Shown here one piece after another: positions 8,912 through 19,068 of a DNA stretch of 64,000 nucleotides. Every line of letters begins with the position of its first letter. Position 1 is the first letter of the stretch. The notes beneath the pieces were generated by a model. That model worked only from the letters and a program-made list of their open reading frames with translations. It had not been told where the DNA came from and made no database searches. Origin of the DNA: Merdimonas faecis (GTDB lineage: Bacteria > Bacillota > Clostridia > Lachnospirales > Lachnospiraceae). The stretch is taken from the NCBI RefSeq assembly GCF_001754075.1, contig NZ_MIEH01000025.1:62001-126000 (forward strand). Reading direction: 5' to 3'. The position numbers were made by a program, and so were the translations under genes.

Positions 8912-9925
8912 ATGACATATCAGGAAGTATTAGAAAATGCAAGAACATGTATCGGCCCGTTTTGCAAGGCCTGTCCGGTCTGCAACGGAAAAGCCTGCGG
9001 CAACAAGGTGCCGGGCCCGGGTGCAAAAGGCACCGGGACGGTAGCGATCCAGAATTATGACGCATGGCAGAAGATCAGTATCAATATGGATACTATCTGC
9101 GAGAATAAACCGGTGGACACCACATTCGAACTTTTTGGACAGACCTTCAAGTATCCGATCTTTGCCGGACCGGTGGGGGCTATGAAGCTGCACTATGGCG
9201 ACAAATATGACGATCAGGAGTACAACAGTATTCTGGTATCCGCCTGTGCGGACGCGGGGATCGCGGCGTTTACCGGAGACGGGACCAATCCGGCGGTGAT
9301 GGAGGGAGCGACCCAGGCTATCAAGGCAGCAGGCGGAAAAGGTATCCCTACGATCAAGCCCTGGGATATCAATACCTTAAAAGAAAAATTTGCGCTGGTG
9401 AAGGATTCCGGTGCTTTTGCGGCGGCCATGGATATTGACGCGGCAGGGCTTCCGTTCCTGAAAAACCAGACACCTCCGGCAGGAAGCAAGTCTGTAGAGG
9501 AGCTAAAAGAAGTGGTGCAGGCAGCAGGCGTGCCGTTTATCCTGAAAGGGATCATGACAGTGAAAGGCGCCCTGAAGGCAAAAGAAGCCGGCGCATCTGC
9601 CATCGTGGTATCCAACCACGGCGGACGTGTGCTGGATCAGTGCCCGCCGACAGCTGAGGTGCTGCCGGAAATCGCAGAAGCTGTAGGAAAAGACATGAAG
9701 ATCTTCGTAGACGGAGGTATCCGTTCCGGCGTAGATATTCTGAAGGCCCTTGCGCTTGGCGCGGATGCGGTCCTGATCGGCCGCCCGTTCGTGACCGCGG
9801 TATACGGCGGGGCAGAAGAAGGCGTTTCGGCGCTTGCGGAAAAGCTTTCTTCAGAACTTGCTGACGCAATGGCAATGTGCGGGGTTCATTCACTTTCAGA
9901 GATCACGAGAGATGTGGTAAGGTAA
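8912..9925 (+). CDS. FMN-dependent alpha-hydroxy-acid oxidizing protein
   Basis: A 337-residue TIM-barrel flavoprotein of the lactate oxidase / glycolate oxidase family. Clear signs are PIFAGPVGAM, FILKGIMT, the active-site VVSNHGGRVLDQ, FVDGGIRSGVDILKALALGADAVLIGRP and the FMN phosphate region that follows. The N-terminal segment has an unusual cluster of cysteines (CIGPFCKACPVCNGKACG, residues 13-30) not found in classical members. It may bind a metal or Fe-S cluster, and related anaerobe proteins share this extension. The substrate is unknown. It lies 49 bp after comEC and 3 bp before holA. ATG 8912 follows AGAGGGAATTAAAA. Confidence 0.86.
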   Translation: MTYQEVLENARTCIGPFCKACPVCNGKACGNKVPGPGAKGTGTVAIQNYDAWQKISINMDTICENKPVDTTFELFGQTFKYPIFAGPVGAMKLHYGDKYDDQEYNSILVSACADAGIAAFTGDGTNPAVMEGATQAIKAAGGKGIPTIKPWDINTLKEKFALVKDSGAFAAAMDIDAAGLPFLKNQTPPAGSKSVEELKEVVQAAGVPFILKGIMTVKGALKAKEAGASAIVVSNHGGRVLDQCPPTAEVLPEIAEAVGKDMKIFVDGGIRSGVDILKALALGADAVLIGRPFVTAVYGGAEEGVSALAEKLSSELADAMAMCGVHSLSEITRDVVR

Positions 9926-9928
9926 TGC

Positions 9929-10909
9929 ATGAAAAGCTTAAATGAAGACATTAAGTCAGGAACATTTAAACAGGCCTACCTCCTTTATGGGGAGGAGGCC
10001 TATTTAAAAAAGCAGTATAAGGATAAGATTACAGCCGCCATGTTCCCAGACGGGGACAGGATGAATTATGCTTATTATGAAGGGAAAGGGATTAATCCGG
10101 GAGAGCTGATCGATCTGGCGGAGACGATGCCTTTTTTTGCGGACCGCAGGCTGATCGTAGTGGAAAACTCCGGCTTTTTCAAAACTGCAACTCCGGAGCT
10201 TGCCGATTATATCAAGAACATGCCAGAGACGGCATGTTTTCTGTTTGTGGAACAGGAAGTGGACAAGCGGGGAAAGCTTTATAAGGCGGTGAAGGATAAA
10301 GGCCGCGTAGCAGAACTTGGGAGACAGGATGAAAAGACCCTGCTCTACTGGATCGCAGGAAATATGAAGCGGGAAGGAAAGCAGATCAGGGAATCTACCG
10401 CCCGGTACCTGGTGAACCGGACCGGGACAGATATGGAAAATCTGGAGCAGGAAATGGAGAAGCTGCTTGCCTATACCCTGGGACGGGATGAGGTGACGGT
10501 AAAGGATATTGATGAGATCTGCACCACGCATATCAGCAGTCAGATCTTTGCCATGGTAGAGGCGGTGGCCGTAAAGAAGCAGAAGCAGGCACTGGACTAC
10601 TATTATGACCTGCTGGCGCTGAAGGAACCGCCGATGCGGATCCTTTATCTTCTGGTCCGGCAGTTTAAGCTTCTTATGGAGGTAAAGGATCTTTTGCGCC
10701 GGGGATTTGATAAGTCCCAGATCGCAAAAGAGGCAAAGCTCCATCCCTTTGTGGCCGGAAAATATATGCAGCAGTGCCGGGCGTTTTCAACGGAGGAGCT
10801 TAAGGGAATCCTGGAGGAGGCCGCAGATACGGAAGAACAGGTAAAGACCGGGCGATTAAACGACCGGATGAGCGTAGAACTTTTCATTGTAAAGAACAGC
10901 GGGATGTGA
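9929..10909 (+). CDS. holA: DNA polymerase III delta subunit HolA
   Basis: The 326-residue clamp-loader delta subunit, which opens the beta sliding clamp during replication. AYLLYGEEAYLKKQYKDKI at the N-terminus, the AETMPFFADRRLIVVENSGFF segment and the C-terminal all-helical collar (KEPPMRILYLLVRQFKLLMEVK) match the family. As in other delta subunits, no functional Walker A is expected or seen. It starts 3 bp after the FMN-enzyme stop, inside GTAATGC, so it is probably cotranscribed. LepA follows after 46 bp. Confidence 0.92.
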   Translation: MKSLNEDIKSGTFKQAYLLYGEEAYLKKQYKDKITAAMFPDGDRMNYAYYEGKGINPGELIDLAETMPFFADRRLIVVENSGFFKTATPELADYIKNMPETACFLFVEQEVDKRGKLYKAVKDKGRVAELGRQDEKTLLYWIAGNMKREGKQIRESTARYLVNRTGTDMENLEQEMEKLLAYTLGRDEVTVKDIDEICTTHISSQIFAMVEAVAVKKQKQALDYYYDLLALKEPPMRILYLLVRQFKLLMEVKDLLRRGFDKSQIAKEAKLHPFVAGKYMQQCRAFSTEELKGILEEAADTEEQVKTGRLNDRMSVELFIVKNSGM

Positions 10910-10955
10910 TATACTACGCTGTGCAAAAATGATGAACGGAAAGGGAAGAAGATAG

Positions 10956-12770
10956 GTGGCAGGAATAGAGCAGAAAAATATTCGGAATTTTTGTATTATT
11001 GCACATATCGACCATGGAAAGTCCACACTGGCAGACCGGATCATTGAAATGACCGGCCTTTTGACCAGCCGTGAGATGCAGTCCCAGGTTCTGGACAACA
11101 TGGAGCTGGAACGGGAGCGTGGGATTACGATCAAGGCACAGGCTGTGCGGACGGTCTACCAGGCGAAAAATGGAGAGGAATATATTTTCAATCTGATCGA
11201 TACACCAGGACATGTGGATTTTAATTATGAGGTATCCAGGAGCCTGGCTGCCTGTGACGGCGCCATCCTGGTGGTGGACGCGGCGCAGGGTGTAGAGGCG
11301 CAGACTCTGGCGAACGTGTATCTGGCACTGGATCATGACCTGGATGTGATGCCTGTGATCAATAAGATCGATCTGCCAAGCGCTGATCCGGAGAGGGTCA
11401 TTGAAGAGATCGAGGACGTGATCGGAATTGAAGCAGAGGACGCCCCCAGGATCTCGGCAAAGACCGGACAAAATGTAGAAGATGTGCTGGAGCAGATCGT
11501 AGAGAAGATCCCGGCTCCCGAGGGAGACCCGGATGCGCCGCTTCAGGCACTGATCTTTGACTCTCTTTATGATTCCTATAAGGGCGTGATCGTGTTCTGC
11601 AGGATTAAGGAAGGTACTGTAAAGAAGGGGACGCCGATCCGGATGATGGCGACAGGAGCAAAGGCTGAAGTAGTGGAAGTGGGCTACTTTGGAGCCGGAC
11701 AGTTCATCCCCTGCGACGAGCTTTCTGCAGGAATGGTTGGCTACATCACTGCCAGCCTGAAAAATGTAAAAGATACCCGGGTGGGCGATACCATTACCAA
11801 CGCTGCCCATCCGTGTGCAGAGCCTCTTCCGGGATATAAGAAGGTTAACCCAATGGTGTACTGTGGTATGTATCCGGCGGATGGGGCCAAATATCCGGAC
11901 CTCAGGGATGCGCTGGAAAAACTGCAGCTCAATGACGCTTCTCTCCAGTTTGAACCAGAGACGTCCATCGCCCTGGGCTTTGGATTCCGGTGTGGTTTTC
12001 TGGGGCTTCTTCATCTGGAGATCATCCAGGAAAGACTGGAGCGGGAGTACAACCTGGACCTGGTGACAACGGCTCCGGGAGTTATCTATAAAGTATATAA
12101 GACCAATGGTGAAGTGATCGAACTGACCAATCCTTCCAACCTGCCGGATCCTTCAGAGATCGAATATATGGAGGAGCCCATTGTAAAGGCAGAGATCATG
12201 GTGACGTCTGAGTTTATCGGGGCTATCATGGAGCTGTGCCAGGAAAGAAGAGGCGTCTATGACGGGATGGAATATATTGAAGAGACCCGTGCGGTTCTGC
12301 GGTATCATCTGCCGCTGAATGAGATCATCTATGATTTCTTTGACGCGCTGAAATCCCGGTCAAGAGGCTATGCCTCTTTTGATTATGAGATGGATGGCTA
12401 TGTACAGTCGGATCTTGTGAAGCTTGATATTCTGATCAATAAGGAAGAAGTGGACGCATTGTCCTTCATTGTTCATGCGGATACGGCTTACGAGCGGGGC
12501 AGGAGGATGTGTGAGAAGCTGAAAGAAGAGATTCCGAGACAGCTTTTCGAGATTCCGATCCAGGCGGCGATCGGCAGCAAGATTATTGCCAGAGAAACTG
12601 TGAAGGCTATGCGCAAGGACGTGCTGGCCAAGTGCTATGGCGGTGATATTACCCGTAAGAAGAAGCTGCTGGAAAAGCAGAAGGAAGGAAAGAAACGGAT
12701 GCGCCAGGTGGGAAATGTAGAGATCCCGCAGAAAGCATTTATGAGCGTATTAAAGCTGGATGATAAATAA
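10956..12770 (+). CDS. lepA: Elongation factor 4 LepA
   Basis: A 604-residue translational GTPase that acts on the ribosome. The GTPase domain shows [13 protein letters not shown] (G1), [11 protein letters not shown] (G2), DTPGHVDF (G3) and NKIDLPSA (G4). The EF-G-like domains and the LepA-specific C-terminal domain ([22 protein letters not shown]) follow. Length is normal. The start is GTG at 10956 after GGGAAGAAGATAG. Its TAA stop overlaps the ATG of hemW by one base (TAATG), the classic lepA-hemW arrangement in Firmicutes. Confidence 0.97.
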   Translation: MAGIEQKNIRNFCIIAHIDHGKSTLADRIIEMTGLLTSREMQSQVLDNMELERERGITIKAQAVRTVYQAKNGEEYIFNLIDTPGHVDFNYEVSRSLAACDGAILVVDAAQGVEAQTLANVYLALDHDLDVMPVINKIDLPSADPERVIEEIEDVIGIEAEDAPRISAKTGQNVEDVLEQIVEKIPAPEGDPDAPLQALIFDSLYDSYKGVIVFCRIKEGTVKKGTPIRMMATGAKAEVVEVGYFGAGQFIPCDELSAGMVGYITASLKNVKDTRVGDTITNAAHPCAEPLPGYKKVNPMVYCGMYPADGAKYPDLRDALEKLQLNDASLQFEPETSIALGFGFRCGFLGLLHLEIIQERLEREYNLDLVTTAPGVIYKVYKTNGEVIELTNPSNLPDPSEIEYMEEPIVKAEIMVTSEFIGAIMELCQERRGVYDGMEYIEETRAVLRYHLPLNEIIYDFFDALKSRSRGYASFDYEMDGYVQSDLVKLDILINKEEVDALSFIVHADTAYERGRRMCEKLKEEIPRQLFEIPIQAAIGSKIIARETVKAMRKDVLAKCYGGDITRKKKLLEKQKEGKKRMRQVGNVEIPQKAFMSVLKLDDK

Positions 12771-13876
12771 TGAAACCTTTAGAACTATATCTTCATATCC
12801 CGTTTTGTGTACAGAAATGTAAATATTGTGATTTCCTGTCGGCACCTGCATCTATGCAGGAACGGCAGGATTATGTGTGGAGCCTTTGCCAGAAGATCCG
12901 GTCTTACCGGGAGCTGGCGAAGGCTTATCATGTTATCAGCATCTTTATTGGAGGAGGCACGCCCTCGCTCCTTGAGAGTTCCCAGATGATGGAAATCGTA
13001 AAGGCTCTCCGGGAGACTTTTTTCCTGGATGGAGACATGGAATTTACGGTGGAAGCTAATCCTGGAACGCTGACAATGGAAAAGCTTCATACATACAGAA
13101 GCCTGGGCGTCAATCGGCTGAGCCTGGGGCTTCAGTCTGCGAAAGACGAGGAGCTTAAGTGTCTGGGGAGGATCCACAGCTTTGCAGATTTTCTGGAAAG
13201 CTATCAGATGGCAAGAAGAGCAGGATTTGCGAACATCAATGTGGATCTGATGTCCGGGATCCCGGGGCAGACCCTTCCGGGCTGGGAGGAAACGCTTCGG
13301 AAGACGGCGGAGCTTGGCCCGGAACATATCTCGGCCTATGGCCTGATCATTGAGGAAGGAACGCCCTTTTATGAGATGTACGGGGAAGACGGAAAAGACC
13401 GGGCACAGCACGAGGGAGAACTGCCGGATGAGGAGACGGAACGCCTGATGTATCACCGGACCCGGGAGATCCTTGAGGAATACGGGTTCACCCGGTATGA
13501 AATATCCAATTATGCAAAGCCGGGGTTTGCATGCCGGCATAATCTGGGGTACTGGGAGAGGACCGAGTATCTGGGTATCGGAACCGGAGCCGCCTCTCTG
13601 ATTGGAAACCAGCGCTGGAATGAGGGGGGAGAAAAGATTACATTGTCCGGAAAGGATCAGATGGAAGAGTATATGTTTCTGGGACTCCGGAAGATGGAAG
13701 GAGTTTCAAAAGCGGGATTTTCCAGGATTTTTGGCTGTGAAATAGAGGCTGTGTACGGAGATGTGATCCAAAAAATGTGCGAAAAAAATCTCCTGGAAAT
13801 ATCCGGAGATTTTATACGGCTGACGGATTTTGGAATTGACGTCAGCAACTATGTGATGAGCGAGTTCCTGTTATAA
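12770..13876 (+). CDS. hemW: Radical SAM heme chaperone HemW
   Basis: A 368-residue coproporphyrinogen-III-oxidase-like radical SAM protein. The cluster motif is CVQKCKYCDF (CxxxCxxC, residues 13-20), followed by GGGTPS and VEANPGT, and the C-terminal HemN region ISNYAKPGFACRHNLGYW. The family was often named oxygen-independent coproporphyrinogen oxidase. The branch beside lepA corresponds to HemW, which binds heme and delivers it to apoproteins. The end overlaps by 6 bp the end of the convergent DUF4364 gene. Confidence 0.92.
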   Translation: MKPLELYLHIPFCVQKCKYCDFLSAPASMQERQDYVWSLCQKIRSYRELAKAYHVISIFIGGGTPSLLESSQMMEIVKALRETFFLDGDMEFTVEANPGTLTMEKLHTYRSLGVNRLSLGLQSAKDEELKCLGRIHSFADFLESYQMARRAGFANINVDLMSGIPGQTLPGWEETLRKTAELGPEHISAYGLIIEEGTPFYEMYGEDGKDRAQHEGELPDEETERLMYHRTREILEEYGFTRYEISNYAKPGFACRHNLGYWERTEYLGIGTGAASLIGNQRWNEGGEKITLSGKDQMEEYMFLGLRKMEGVSKAGFSRIFGCEIEAVYGDVIQKMCEKNLLEISGDFIRLTDFGIDVSNYVMSEFLL

Positions 13877-14383
13877 AAGCTGAGCCATGATGGCTGCGTA
13901 GATTTCCTCGTTTTTTTGCTGCCAGTTGTTGGCAATGGTCTCGGCTTCGCTTTCGGTAGGGGCAGTCACTGTCAGGTCGATCAGAGGAACCCCCTGCTCC
14001 AGGACCTGGCAGCGGACTGAGTATTCCCGGTTGGTGTTGCGGTAATAATCTGATTTTACCGAGACCTCATTTTTTAATTCGTATTTCTTTTCCTTCAGGA
14101 AACCGTCGATATCGTTCTGGATTGCCGGGGAAATATCATTTTTAAAAAAGCGGAGAGTCTCGGCGCCGTCTTCTGTCAGATGGTAGAAGGTGCGGCTGTG
14201 GGTAGACTCCTCCCGGATAAACCCGGATTCCGTCAACTCAGAAAGCGCCTGCTGAAGCTTAAAGTAGGTAGTATAGCCTTCGTCAAGGATAAATTCTGAG
14301 ATCTGCGAGTTTGTCAGCGGAAAATCCACCTTATTGAGCATGTACAAAATGATCAGTTTGTATAATTTAAATGTTGATGTCAT
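13871..14383 (-). CDS. DUF4364 family winged-helix protein
   Basis: A 170-residue protein with an N-terminal winged helix-turn-helix. LYKLIILYMLNKVDFPLTNSQISEFIL, then GYTTYFKLQQALSELTESGFI and TFYHLTEDGAETL match the DUF4364 family found widely in Clostridia. The C-terminal half is a beta-rich domain of unknown role. It is probably a DNA-binding regulator whose targets are unknown. Its start overlaps the end of the upstream radical SAM gene by 17 bp, suggesting cotranscription. Its end overlaps hemW, which runs the other way. Confidence 0.85.
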   Translation of the reverse strand: MTSTFKLYKLIILYMLNKVDFPLTNSQISEFILDEGYTTYFKLQQALSELTESGFIREESTHSRTFYHLTEDGAETLRFFKNDISPAIQNDIDGFLKEKKYELKNEVSVKSDYYRNTNREYSVRCQVLEQGVPLIDLTVTAPTESEAETIANNWQQKNEEIYAAIMAQLL

Positions 14384-15317
14384 AGTGAAAATCCTTTCCC
14401 TGCCACAGGTCCTGCTGTTTCAGATATTGGTTCAGACGGTTCAGGACCTGTCGTTTGTTGCCGGACCATTCCGGTGCGATCAGAAGAGATTTCGGTCCGT
14501 CTCCGGTCAGCCGGTGAACGGTGATGTCCGGGCGGAGAAGGCATAAGGCCTGTCCGATAATCTCAATATATTCCTCCATGGCGGGCAGCCAGAAGGGCTC
14601 TTTTTCGTAGAGCTTTGCAAGATCCGTGTGCTTCAGTACGTGAAGAAGCTGGAACTTGACGCCCTGGATATCCATGGTGTTCAGATAACGGACGGTATCT
14701 AAGAACATATCCGGATCTTCGCCGGGAAGTCCCAGGATGGTGTGTACGATCACCGGGATTCGGCGTAAGCGAAGAGCGCGGACGGAAGCTTCAAATACAG
14801 GAAGCTCATAGCCTCGGCGGATCAGCTGCGCCGTCTTTTCGTGGATGGTCTGGAGACCCAGTTCGATCCACACTGGTTTGATGCGGTTGAACTCTGTCAG
14901 AATATCCAGCACCTCTTTATCCAGGCAGTCTGGCCTGGTTGCGATAGAAAGGACGCGGATATCCGGATGGGAAGCAGCCTCCTGATATACGGCCCGCAGA
15001 CGTTCCGGAGGGGCATAGGTATTGGTATAGGCCTGGAAATAGGCGATGTATCCGTTGCCCTTATATTTGGAGGCGGTCTGAGCCTTACCCTTCTCAATCT
15101 GTCCGGTGATGGACAGAGCCCGGTCTGAGGCAAAATCACCGGAACCTCCCTGGCTGCAGAAGATACATCCCCGGGTGCCTATCGTACCGTCCCGGTTAGG
15201 ACAGGTCATCCCGGCATCCAGTGAGATTTTATAAAGTTTTTCTCCGAAAACTGTCTTCAGTTCGTAATCCAGAGAATGATACCGTTTTTCGTTCCATTGC
15301 TTTTTCATATCTGCCAT
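14367..15317 (-). CDS. TIGR01212-family radical SAM protein (YtqA-like)
   Basis: A 316-residue radical SAM protein of the TIGR01212/YhcC family. The cluster-binding region is CPNRDGTIGTRGCIFCSQGG around residues 39-58, with the wider Cys spacing characteristic of this family. YIAYFQAYTNTYAPPERL, VWIELGLQTIHEKT and VHTILGLPGED follow. The reaction is not established; the closest relatives are Elp3-like. Transcription runs leftward from the gap shared with rho. ATG at 15317 and length are normal for the family. Confidence 0.9.
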   Translation of the reverse strand: MADMKKQWNEKRYHSLDYELKTVFGEKLYKISLDAGMTCPNRDGTIGTRGCIFCSQGGSGDFASDRALSITGQIEKGKAQTASKYKGNGYIAYFQAYTNTYAPPERLRAVYQEAASHPDIRVLSIATRPDCLDKEVLDILTEFNRIKPVWIELGLQTIHEKTAQLIRRGYELPVFEASVRALRLRRIPVIVHTILGLPGEDPDMFLDTVRYLNTMDIQGVKFQLLHVLKHTDLAKLYEKEPFWLPAMEEYIEIIGQALCLLRPDITVHRLTGDGPKSLLIAPEWSGNKRQVLNRLNQYLKQQDLWQGKDFHYDINI

Positions 15318-15504
15318 TAATCATACCATTACAAATCCGGCATTTCAATAAAAAAAGGACTTTAAAAAAGGAGATTGTTGTAGTATAATACGTATATGTT
15401 TTATTCAAGTCGTATCGACATTGTATCCCGAACCTATACAAAAAATCAAAAACAAAACGAAAGAATAGAAAATAAGTAAGAAGTGGAAAGAAAGGATAGA
15501 AATC

Positions 15505-16842
15505 ATGAGAGAGAAATATGAATCGCTTCCTTTGGCGACTCTGAAAGACCTTGCAAAGGCGAGAGGGCTGAAAGGTGTTTCCGGCATGAAAAAAGCGGAG
15601 GTTATTGAACTGATGCTGGAGGAGGACGAGAAGGAAAAGCAGGCTGAAAGAGAGACGGTCAAGGAGATGTCAGCTAATACCGGCGATAAAGATATTCATG
15701 ACATTGATAAGCTGGACAGCGGTATTAAGGCCCACGGCATCCTGGAGGTGCTTCCGGACGGATACGGATTTATCCGCAGCGCTAATTATCTGCCGGGAGA
15801 AAATGACGTTTATGTGTCTCCCTCTCAGATCCGTAAGTTTAATCTGAAGACTGGCGACATCCTGGAGGGACACACGCGGATCAAGACTCAGCAGGAGAAG
15901 TTCAGCGCTCTTTTGTATCTGACAAAGATTAATGAAATCGATCCGATGAAGGCGGTCCGCCGGTCAAATTTTGAGGACATGACTCCCGTCTTCCCCAATG
16001 AAAGATTACGTCTGGAGTCCGGAAGGACAAGTACAGCCATGCGGATCGTAGATCTTCTGTCCCCCATCGGCAAAGGACAGAGGGGAATGATCGTATCCCC
16101 GCCAAAGGCTGGTAAGACAACGCTGTTAAAACAGGTGGCCCTGTCTGTGAGAAAGAATAATCCGGAGATACACCTTCTGATCCTGCTGATCGACGAGCGT
16201 CCGGAGGAAGTAACAGATATCAAGGAGACGATCGAGGGGGATAATGTTGAGGTTATTTACTCAACCTTTGATGAGCTTCCGGAGCACCACAAACGGGTCT
16301 CTGAGATGGTGATCGAGCGGGCCAAGAGGCTGGTGGAACATAAGAAGGATGTCATGATCCTTCTGGACAGCATCACCAGACTGGCCAGAGCTTACAACCT
16401 GACAGTTCCGCCGTCGGGAAGGACACTGTCAGGTGGTCTGGATCCGGCAGCTCTCCATATGCCGAAGCGTTTCTTCGGTGCAGCCCGGAATATGCGGGAG
16501 GGAGGAAGTCTGACAATCCTTGCAACAGCTCTGGTAGATACCGGAAGCAAGATGGACGATGTGATCTATGAGGAATTTAAAGGAACCGGCAACATGGAGC
16601 TGGTGCTGGATCGCAAGCTTTCCGAGAAGAGAATGTTCCCGGCTGTAGACATCCCGAAATCCGGAACCAGAAGAGAAGATCTTCTCCTTTCTCCGGAAGA
16701 GCAGGAAGCGGTGGACACTATGCGCCGTGCCCTCAATGGCATGCGTGCGGATGAGGCGGCTGACAACATCTTAAATATGTTCAGCCGGACCAGAAATAAC
16801 GCAGAATTAATACAAATGGTAAAAAAGACGAAATTAATCTAG
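15505..16842 (+). CDS. rho: Transcription termination factor Rho
   Basis: A 445-residue hexameric RNA helicase that terminates transcripts. A SAP-like N-terminal domain ([21 protein letters not shown]) precedes the RNA-binding cold-shock-like domain ([29 protein letters not shown], about 78-150). The ATPase follows with Walker [14 protein letters not shown], Walker [15 protein letters not shown] and the R loop region [21 protein letters not shown]. No large insertion is present, unlike some actinobacterial Rho. The 187 bp upstream gap probably carries divergent promoters. ATG follows AAAGAAAGGATAGAAATC. Confidence 0.97.
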   Translation: MREKYESLPLATLKDLAKARGLKGVSGMKKAEVIELMLEEDEKEKQAERETVKEMSANTGDKDIHDIDKLDSGIKAHGILEVLPDGYGFIRSANYLPGENDVYVSPSQIRKFNLKTGDILEGHTRIKTQQEKFSALLYLTKINEIDPMKAVRRSNFEDMTPVFPNERLRLESGRTSTAMRIVDLLSPIGKGQRGMIVSPPKAGKTTLLKQVALSVRKNNPEIHLLILLIDERPEEVTDIKETIEGDNVEVIYSTFDELPEHHKRVSEMVIERAKRLVEHKKDVMILLDSITRLARAYNLTVPPSGRTLSGGLDPAALHMPKRFFGAARNMREGGSLTILATALVDTGSKMDDVIYEEFKGTGNMELVLDRKLSEKRMFPAVDIPKSGTRREDLLLSPEEQEAVDTMRRALNGMRADEAADNILNMFSRTRNNAELIQMVKKTKLI

Positions 16843-16849
16843 ACAAGAA

Positions 16850-16876
16850 TTGACATTTATGCTATGATAATATAGC
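16850..16876 (+). promoter_or_regulatory. Putative sigma-A promoter of rpmE
   Basis: TTGACA at 16850-16855 is followed by an AT-rich TATGATAATATAGC stretch. The best -10 candidate is TATAGC at 16871 with a 15 bp spacer. It is the only promoter-like sequence between rho and rpmE. The -35 is perfect and the -10 is ambiguous. Confidence 0.4.
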
Positions 16877-16943
16877 TGTTTAGAAAATGAACATTGATCG
16901 CACTTTAAAGTGCAGATGACAAAATAAAGAAGAGGTGAAAATC

Positions 16944-17147
16944 ATGAAAGAAGGAATCCATCCGGCATATCATCAGGCAACTGTAACTTGTAACTGTGGA
17001 AACACATTTGTAACAGGATCCACAAGCGAGGACATCCACGTGGAGATCTGCTCCAAATGCCATCCGTTCTATACCGGACAGCAGAAAGCTGCACAGGCTC
17101 GCGGCCGTGTAGATAAGTTCAATAAGAAATACGGAATGGGCAAATAA
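16944..17147 (+). CDS. rpmE: 50S ribosomal protein L31
   Basis: A 67-residue ribosomal protein. [20 protein letters not shown], then [25 protein letters not shown] are diagnostic. It is the zinc-binding (C+) form with four cysteines (CNC and CSKC). A GTG at 16935 is in frame, but AGAGGTG at 16931-16937 is the ribosome-binding site for the ATG at 16944, which gives the usual N-terminus. It is monocistronic by layout: a promoter is in front and a terminator at 17161-17193. Confidence 0.97.
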   Translation: MKEGIHPAYHQATVTCNCGNTFVTGSTSEDIHVEICSKCHPFYTGQQKAAQARGRVDKFNKKYGMGK

Positions 17148-17160
17148 GCTTACAAGAGAC

Positions 17161-17193
17161 GGGTTGAGGTTTTATGAATCTCAACCCATTTTT
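17161..17193 (+). terminator. Rho-independent terminator after rpmE
   Basis: Perfect 8 bp stem GGGTTGAG / CTCAACCC (17161-17168 and 17180-17187) with an 11 nt loop, followed by ATTTTT. Confidence 0.85.
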
Positions 17194-17280
17194 GTGTGCG
17201 ACCGAAACGGAGCGGAGACCACCTTGCGGCAATGCCGTGGGGGAGCGAGGTATCGCGGTGATCGGGGAGGAAAGGCAATT

Positions 17281-18219
17281 ATGAAGTCATCAAATATCGG
17301 GGGTCAGGCGGTTCTGGAAGGCATTATGATGAAGCATAAGGATGAGTATGCGGTTGCGGTAAGGAAGCCTGACGGCGAGATCATAGTTGAAAAGGATACC
17401 TACCGCAGTATTGTGGGTAACGCAAAAAAGCTGACACAGATCCCTTTTATCAGGGGCATCTTTAATTTTATTGATTCTATGGTCTTAGGCATTAAGACAC
17501 TGACCTTTTCTGCCTCTTTTTTTGAAGAGGAAGAGGAGCAAAAAGAACTGACCCAGGAAGAGACTGAAAAGCAGGAAAAAATGGAAAAGTGGCTGATGCG
17601 AGGCACGGTGGCTTTTTCTGTCGTGATCGCGGTGGCGATTTTTATGGTGCTGCCCTATTTTCTCTCGTCCTTTCTGGAATCCCGGATCCCATCTTATCAT
17701 GTCCGGACGGTGATCGAGGGATTTATACGGATCGGGATTTTTATCCTGTACGTTCTTCTGATCTCCCGGATGAAGGATATCCAGAGGACGTTTATGTATC
17801 ATGGGGCAGAGCATAAATGTATCAACTGTATTGAGCATGGGCTGCCGCTGACAGTGGAAAATGTCCGGAGCAGTTCCAGGCAGCACAAACGGTGCGGTAC
17901 CAGCTTTTTATTTTTCGTACTGGCTATCAGCATTATTTTGTTGTTTCTGATCCAGGTGGAGTCCACCGGGATGCGGGTGCTGGTCAGGATCCTGCTGCTT
18001 CCGGTGATCGCGGGCATTTCTTATGAGGTGTTGAAGCTGGCGGGAAATACAGACAATCCGGTAATCAATGTTTTAAGTAAACCGGGGCTTGCGATCCAGA
18101 AGCTGACGACAAAAGAACCGGACGACCGCATGATCGAAGTGGCGATCCAGGCGGTGGAAGCAGTTTTTGATTGGAGAGCTTATGAGCGGGAAAATTTTGA
18201 CACTGCAGATGATTTATAA
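17281..18219 (+). CDS. DUF1385 family membrane protein
   Basis: A 312-residue membrane protein. GGQAVLEGIMMKHKDEYAVAVR near the N-terminus and YHGAEHKCINCIEHG and SSRQHKRCGTSFLFF in the second half are the DUF1385 signature. Several transmembrane helices lie at about 95-260. The conserved His/Cys motifs suggest a metal-dependent activity, but no function is established. The open frame extends to 17164 through the terminator, but ATG 17281 follows GGGGAGGAAAGGC and starts at the family N-terminus. Its end overlaps the start of prmC by 38 bp. The DUF1385-prmC-prfA order is common in Clostridia. Confidence 0.9.
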   Translation: MKSSNIGGQAVLEGIMMKHKDEYAVAVRKPDGEIIVEKDTYRSIVGNAKKLTQIPFIRGIFNFIDSMVLGIKTLTFSASFFEEEEEQKELTQEETEKQEKMEKWLMRGTVAFSVVIAVAIFMVLPYFLSSFLESRIPSYHVRTVIEGFIRIGIFILYVLLISRMKDIQRTFMYHGAEHKCINCIEHGLPLTVENVRSSSRQHKRCGTSFLFFVLAISIILLFLIQVESTGMRVLVRILLLPVIAGISYEVLKLAGNTDNPVINVLSKPGLAIQKLTTKEPDDRMIEVAIQAVEAVFDWRAYERENFDTADDL

Positions 18220-19033
18220 AGAGGGGGCGGAAACACTGGAGCATGCGGGGATCCCAGACGCGAAACTGGATGCCTGGTATCTTTTGGAGTATGTGACAGG
18301 AATCAGCCGGGCTTCTTATTTTGGTGATCCGAAAAGAGAAGTGCCGAAGGAACAGGCAGAAAGTTACCGGGAAGTCATTCTCCGGCGTGCCGGACATATT
18401 CCGTTGCAGCATATTACCGGGGAACAGGAGTTTATGGGATATACTTTTCTGGTAAATCCAGATGTACTGATTCCCAGGCAAGACACAGAAACATTAACAG
18501 AAGAAGCATTAAAGTTTACCAAGCCTGGCATGAAGGTTCTGGACATGTGTACCGGATCCGGATGTATCCTGATCAGTCTGCTGAAATCGTGTCCGGGACT
18601 TAAAGGAACCGGCTGCGATATATCGGAAAAGGCGTTAAAGATGGCCAGAGAGAACGGCCGCAGGCTTCAGGTAGAAGCCTCCTGGATCCAAAGTGATCTT
18701 TTTGAACAGATTTCGGAGCGCTTTGACCTGATCGTGTCCAATCCTCCCTACATCCGTACCGGAGTGATAGAAGAACTGCAGGAGGAGGTCCGCCTCCATG
18801 ATCCATGGATCGCATTGGACGGGAAGAAGGACGGGCTGTATTTTTATCGCAGGATTATTGCAGAAAGTACAGGCTATATCCGGGATAATGGAGCGATGAT
18901 GTTTGAGATCGGCCATGACCAGGCAGAGGATGTGGTACGGCTGATGGAAGAGGCCGGATATACACAGATACGGGTGAAAAAAGATCTGGCGGGTCTTGAC
19001 CGCGTGGTGACAGGAAGGTACAATAAAAGATAG
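18182..19033 (+). CDS. prmC: Peptide chain release factor N5-glutamine methyltransferase PrmC
   Basis: A 283-residue SAM-dependent methyltransferase that methylates the Gln of the GGQ motif in release factors. The N-terminal helical domain (residues 1-90) is followed by [10 protein letters not shown], the SAM loop [15 protein letters not shown] and the catalytic NPPY (Asn about 187) in [14 protein letters not shown] 18167 is in frame but ATG 18182 follows TTGGAGAGCTT. The substrate gene prfA is immediately downstream. Confidence 0.95.
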   Translation: MSGKILTLQMIYKEGAETLEHAGIPDAKLDAWYLLEYVTGISRASYFGDPKREVPKEQAESYREVILRRAGHIPLQHITGEQEFMGYTFLVNPDVLIPRQDTETLTEEALKFTKPGMKVLDMCTGSGCILISLLKSCPGLKGTGCDISEKALKMARENGRRLQVEASWIQSDLFEQISERFDLIVSNPPYIRTGVIEELQEEVRLHDPWIALDGKKDGLYFYRRIIAESTGYIRDNGAMMFEIGHDQAEDVVRLMEEAGYTQIRVKKDLAGLDRVVTGRYNKR

Positions 19034-19068
19034 TGTCTGAAGAGGACTATGAGCAAGGAGGAAGAAGC

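Noticed and set aside
15318-15504. Rho leader as a possible attenuator
   Set aside because: The gap contains TATAAT-like sequences (15384-15389) and A-rich DNA but no clear hairpin with a T tract; only a promoter is plausible and its -35 is poor.
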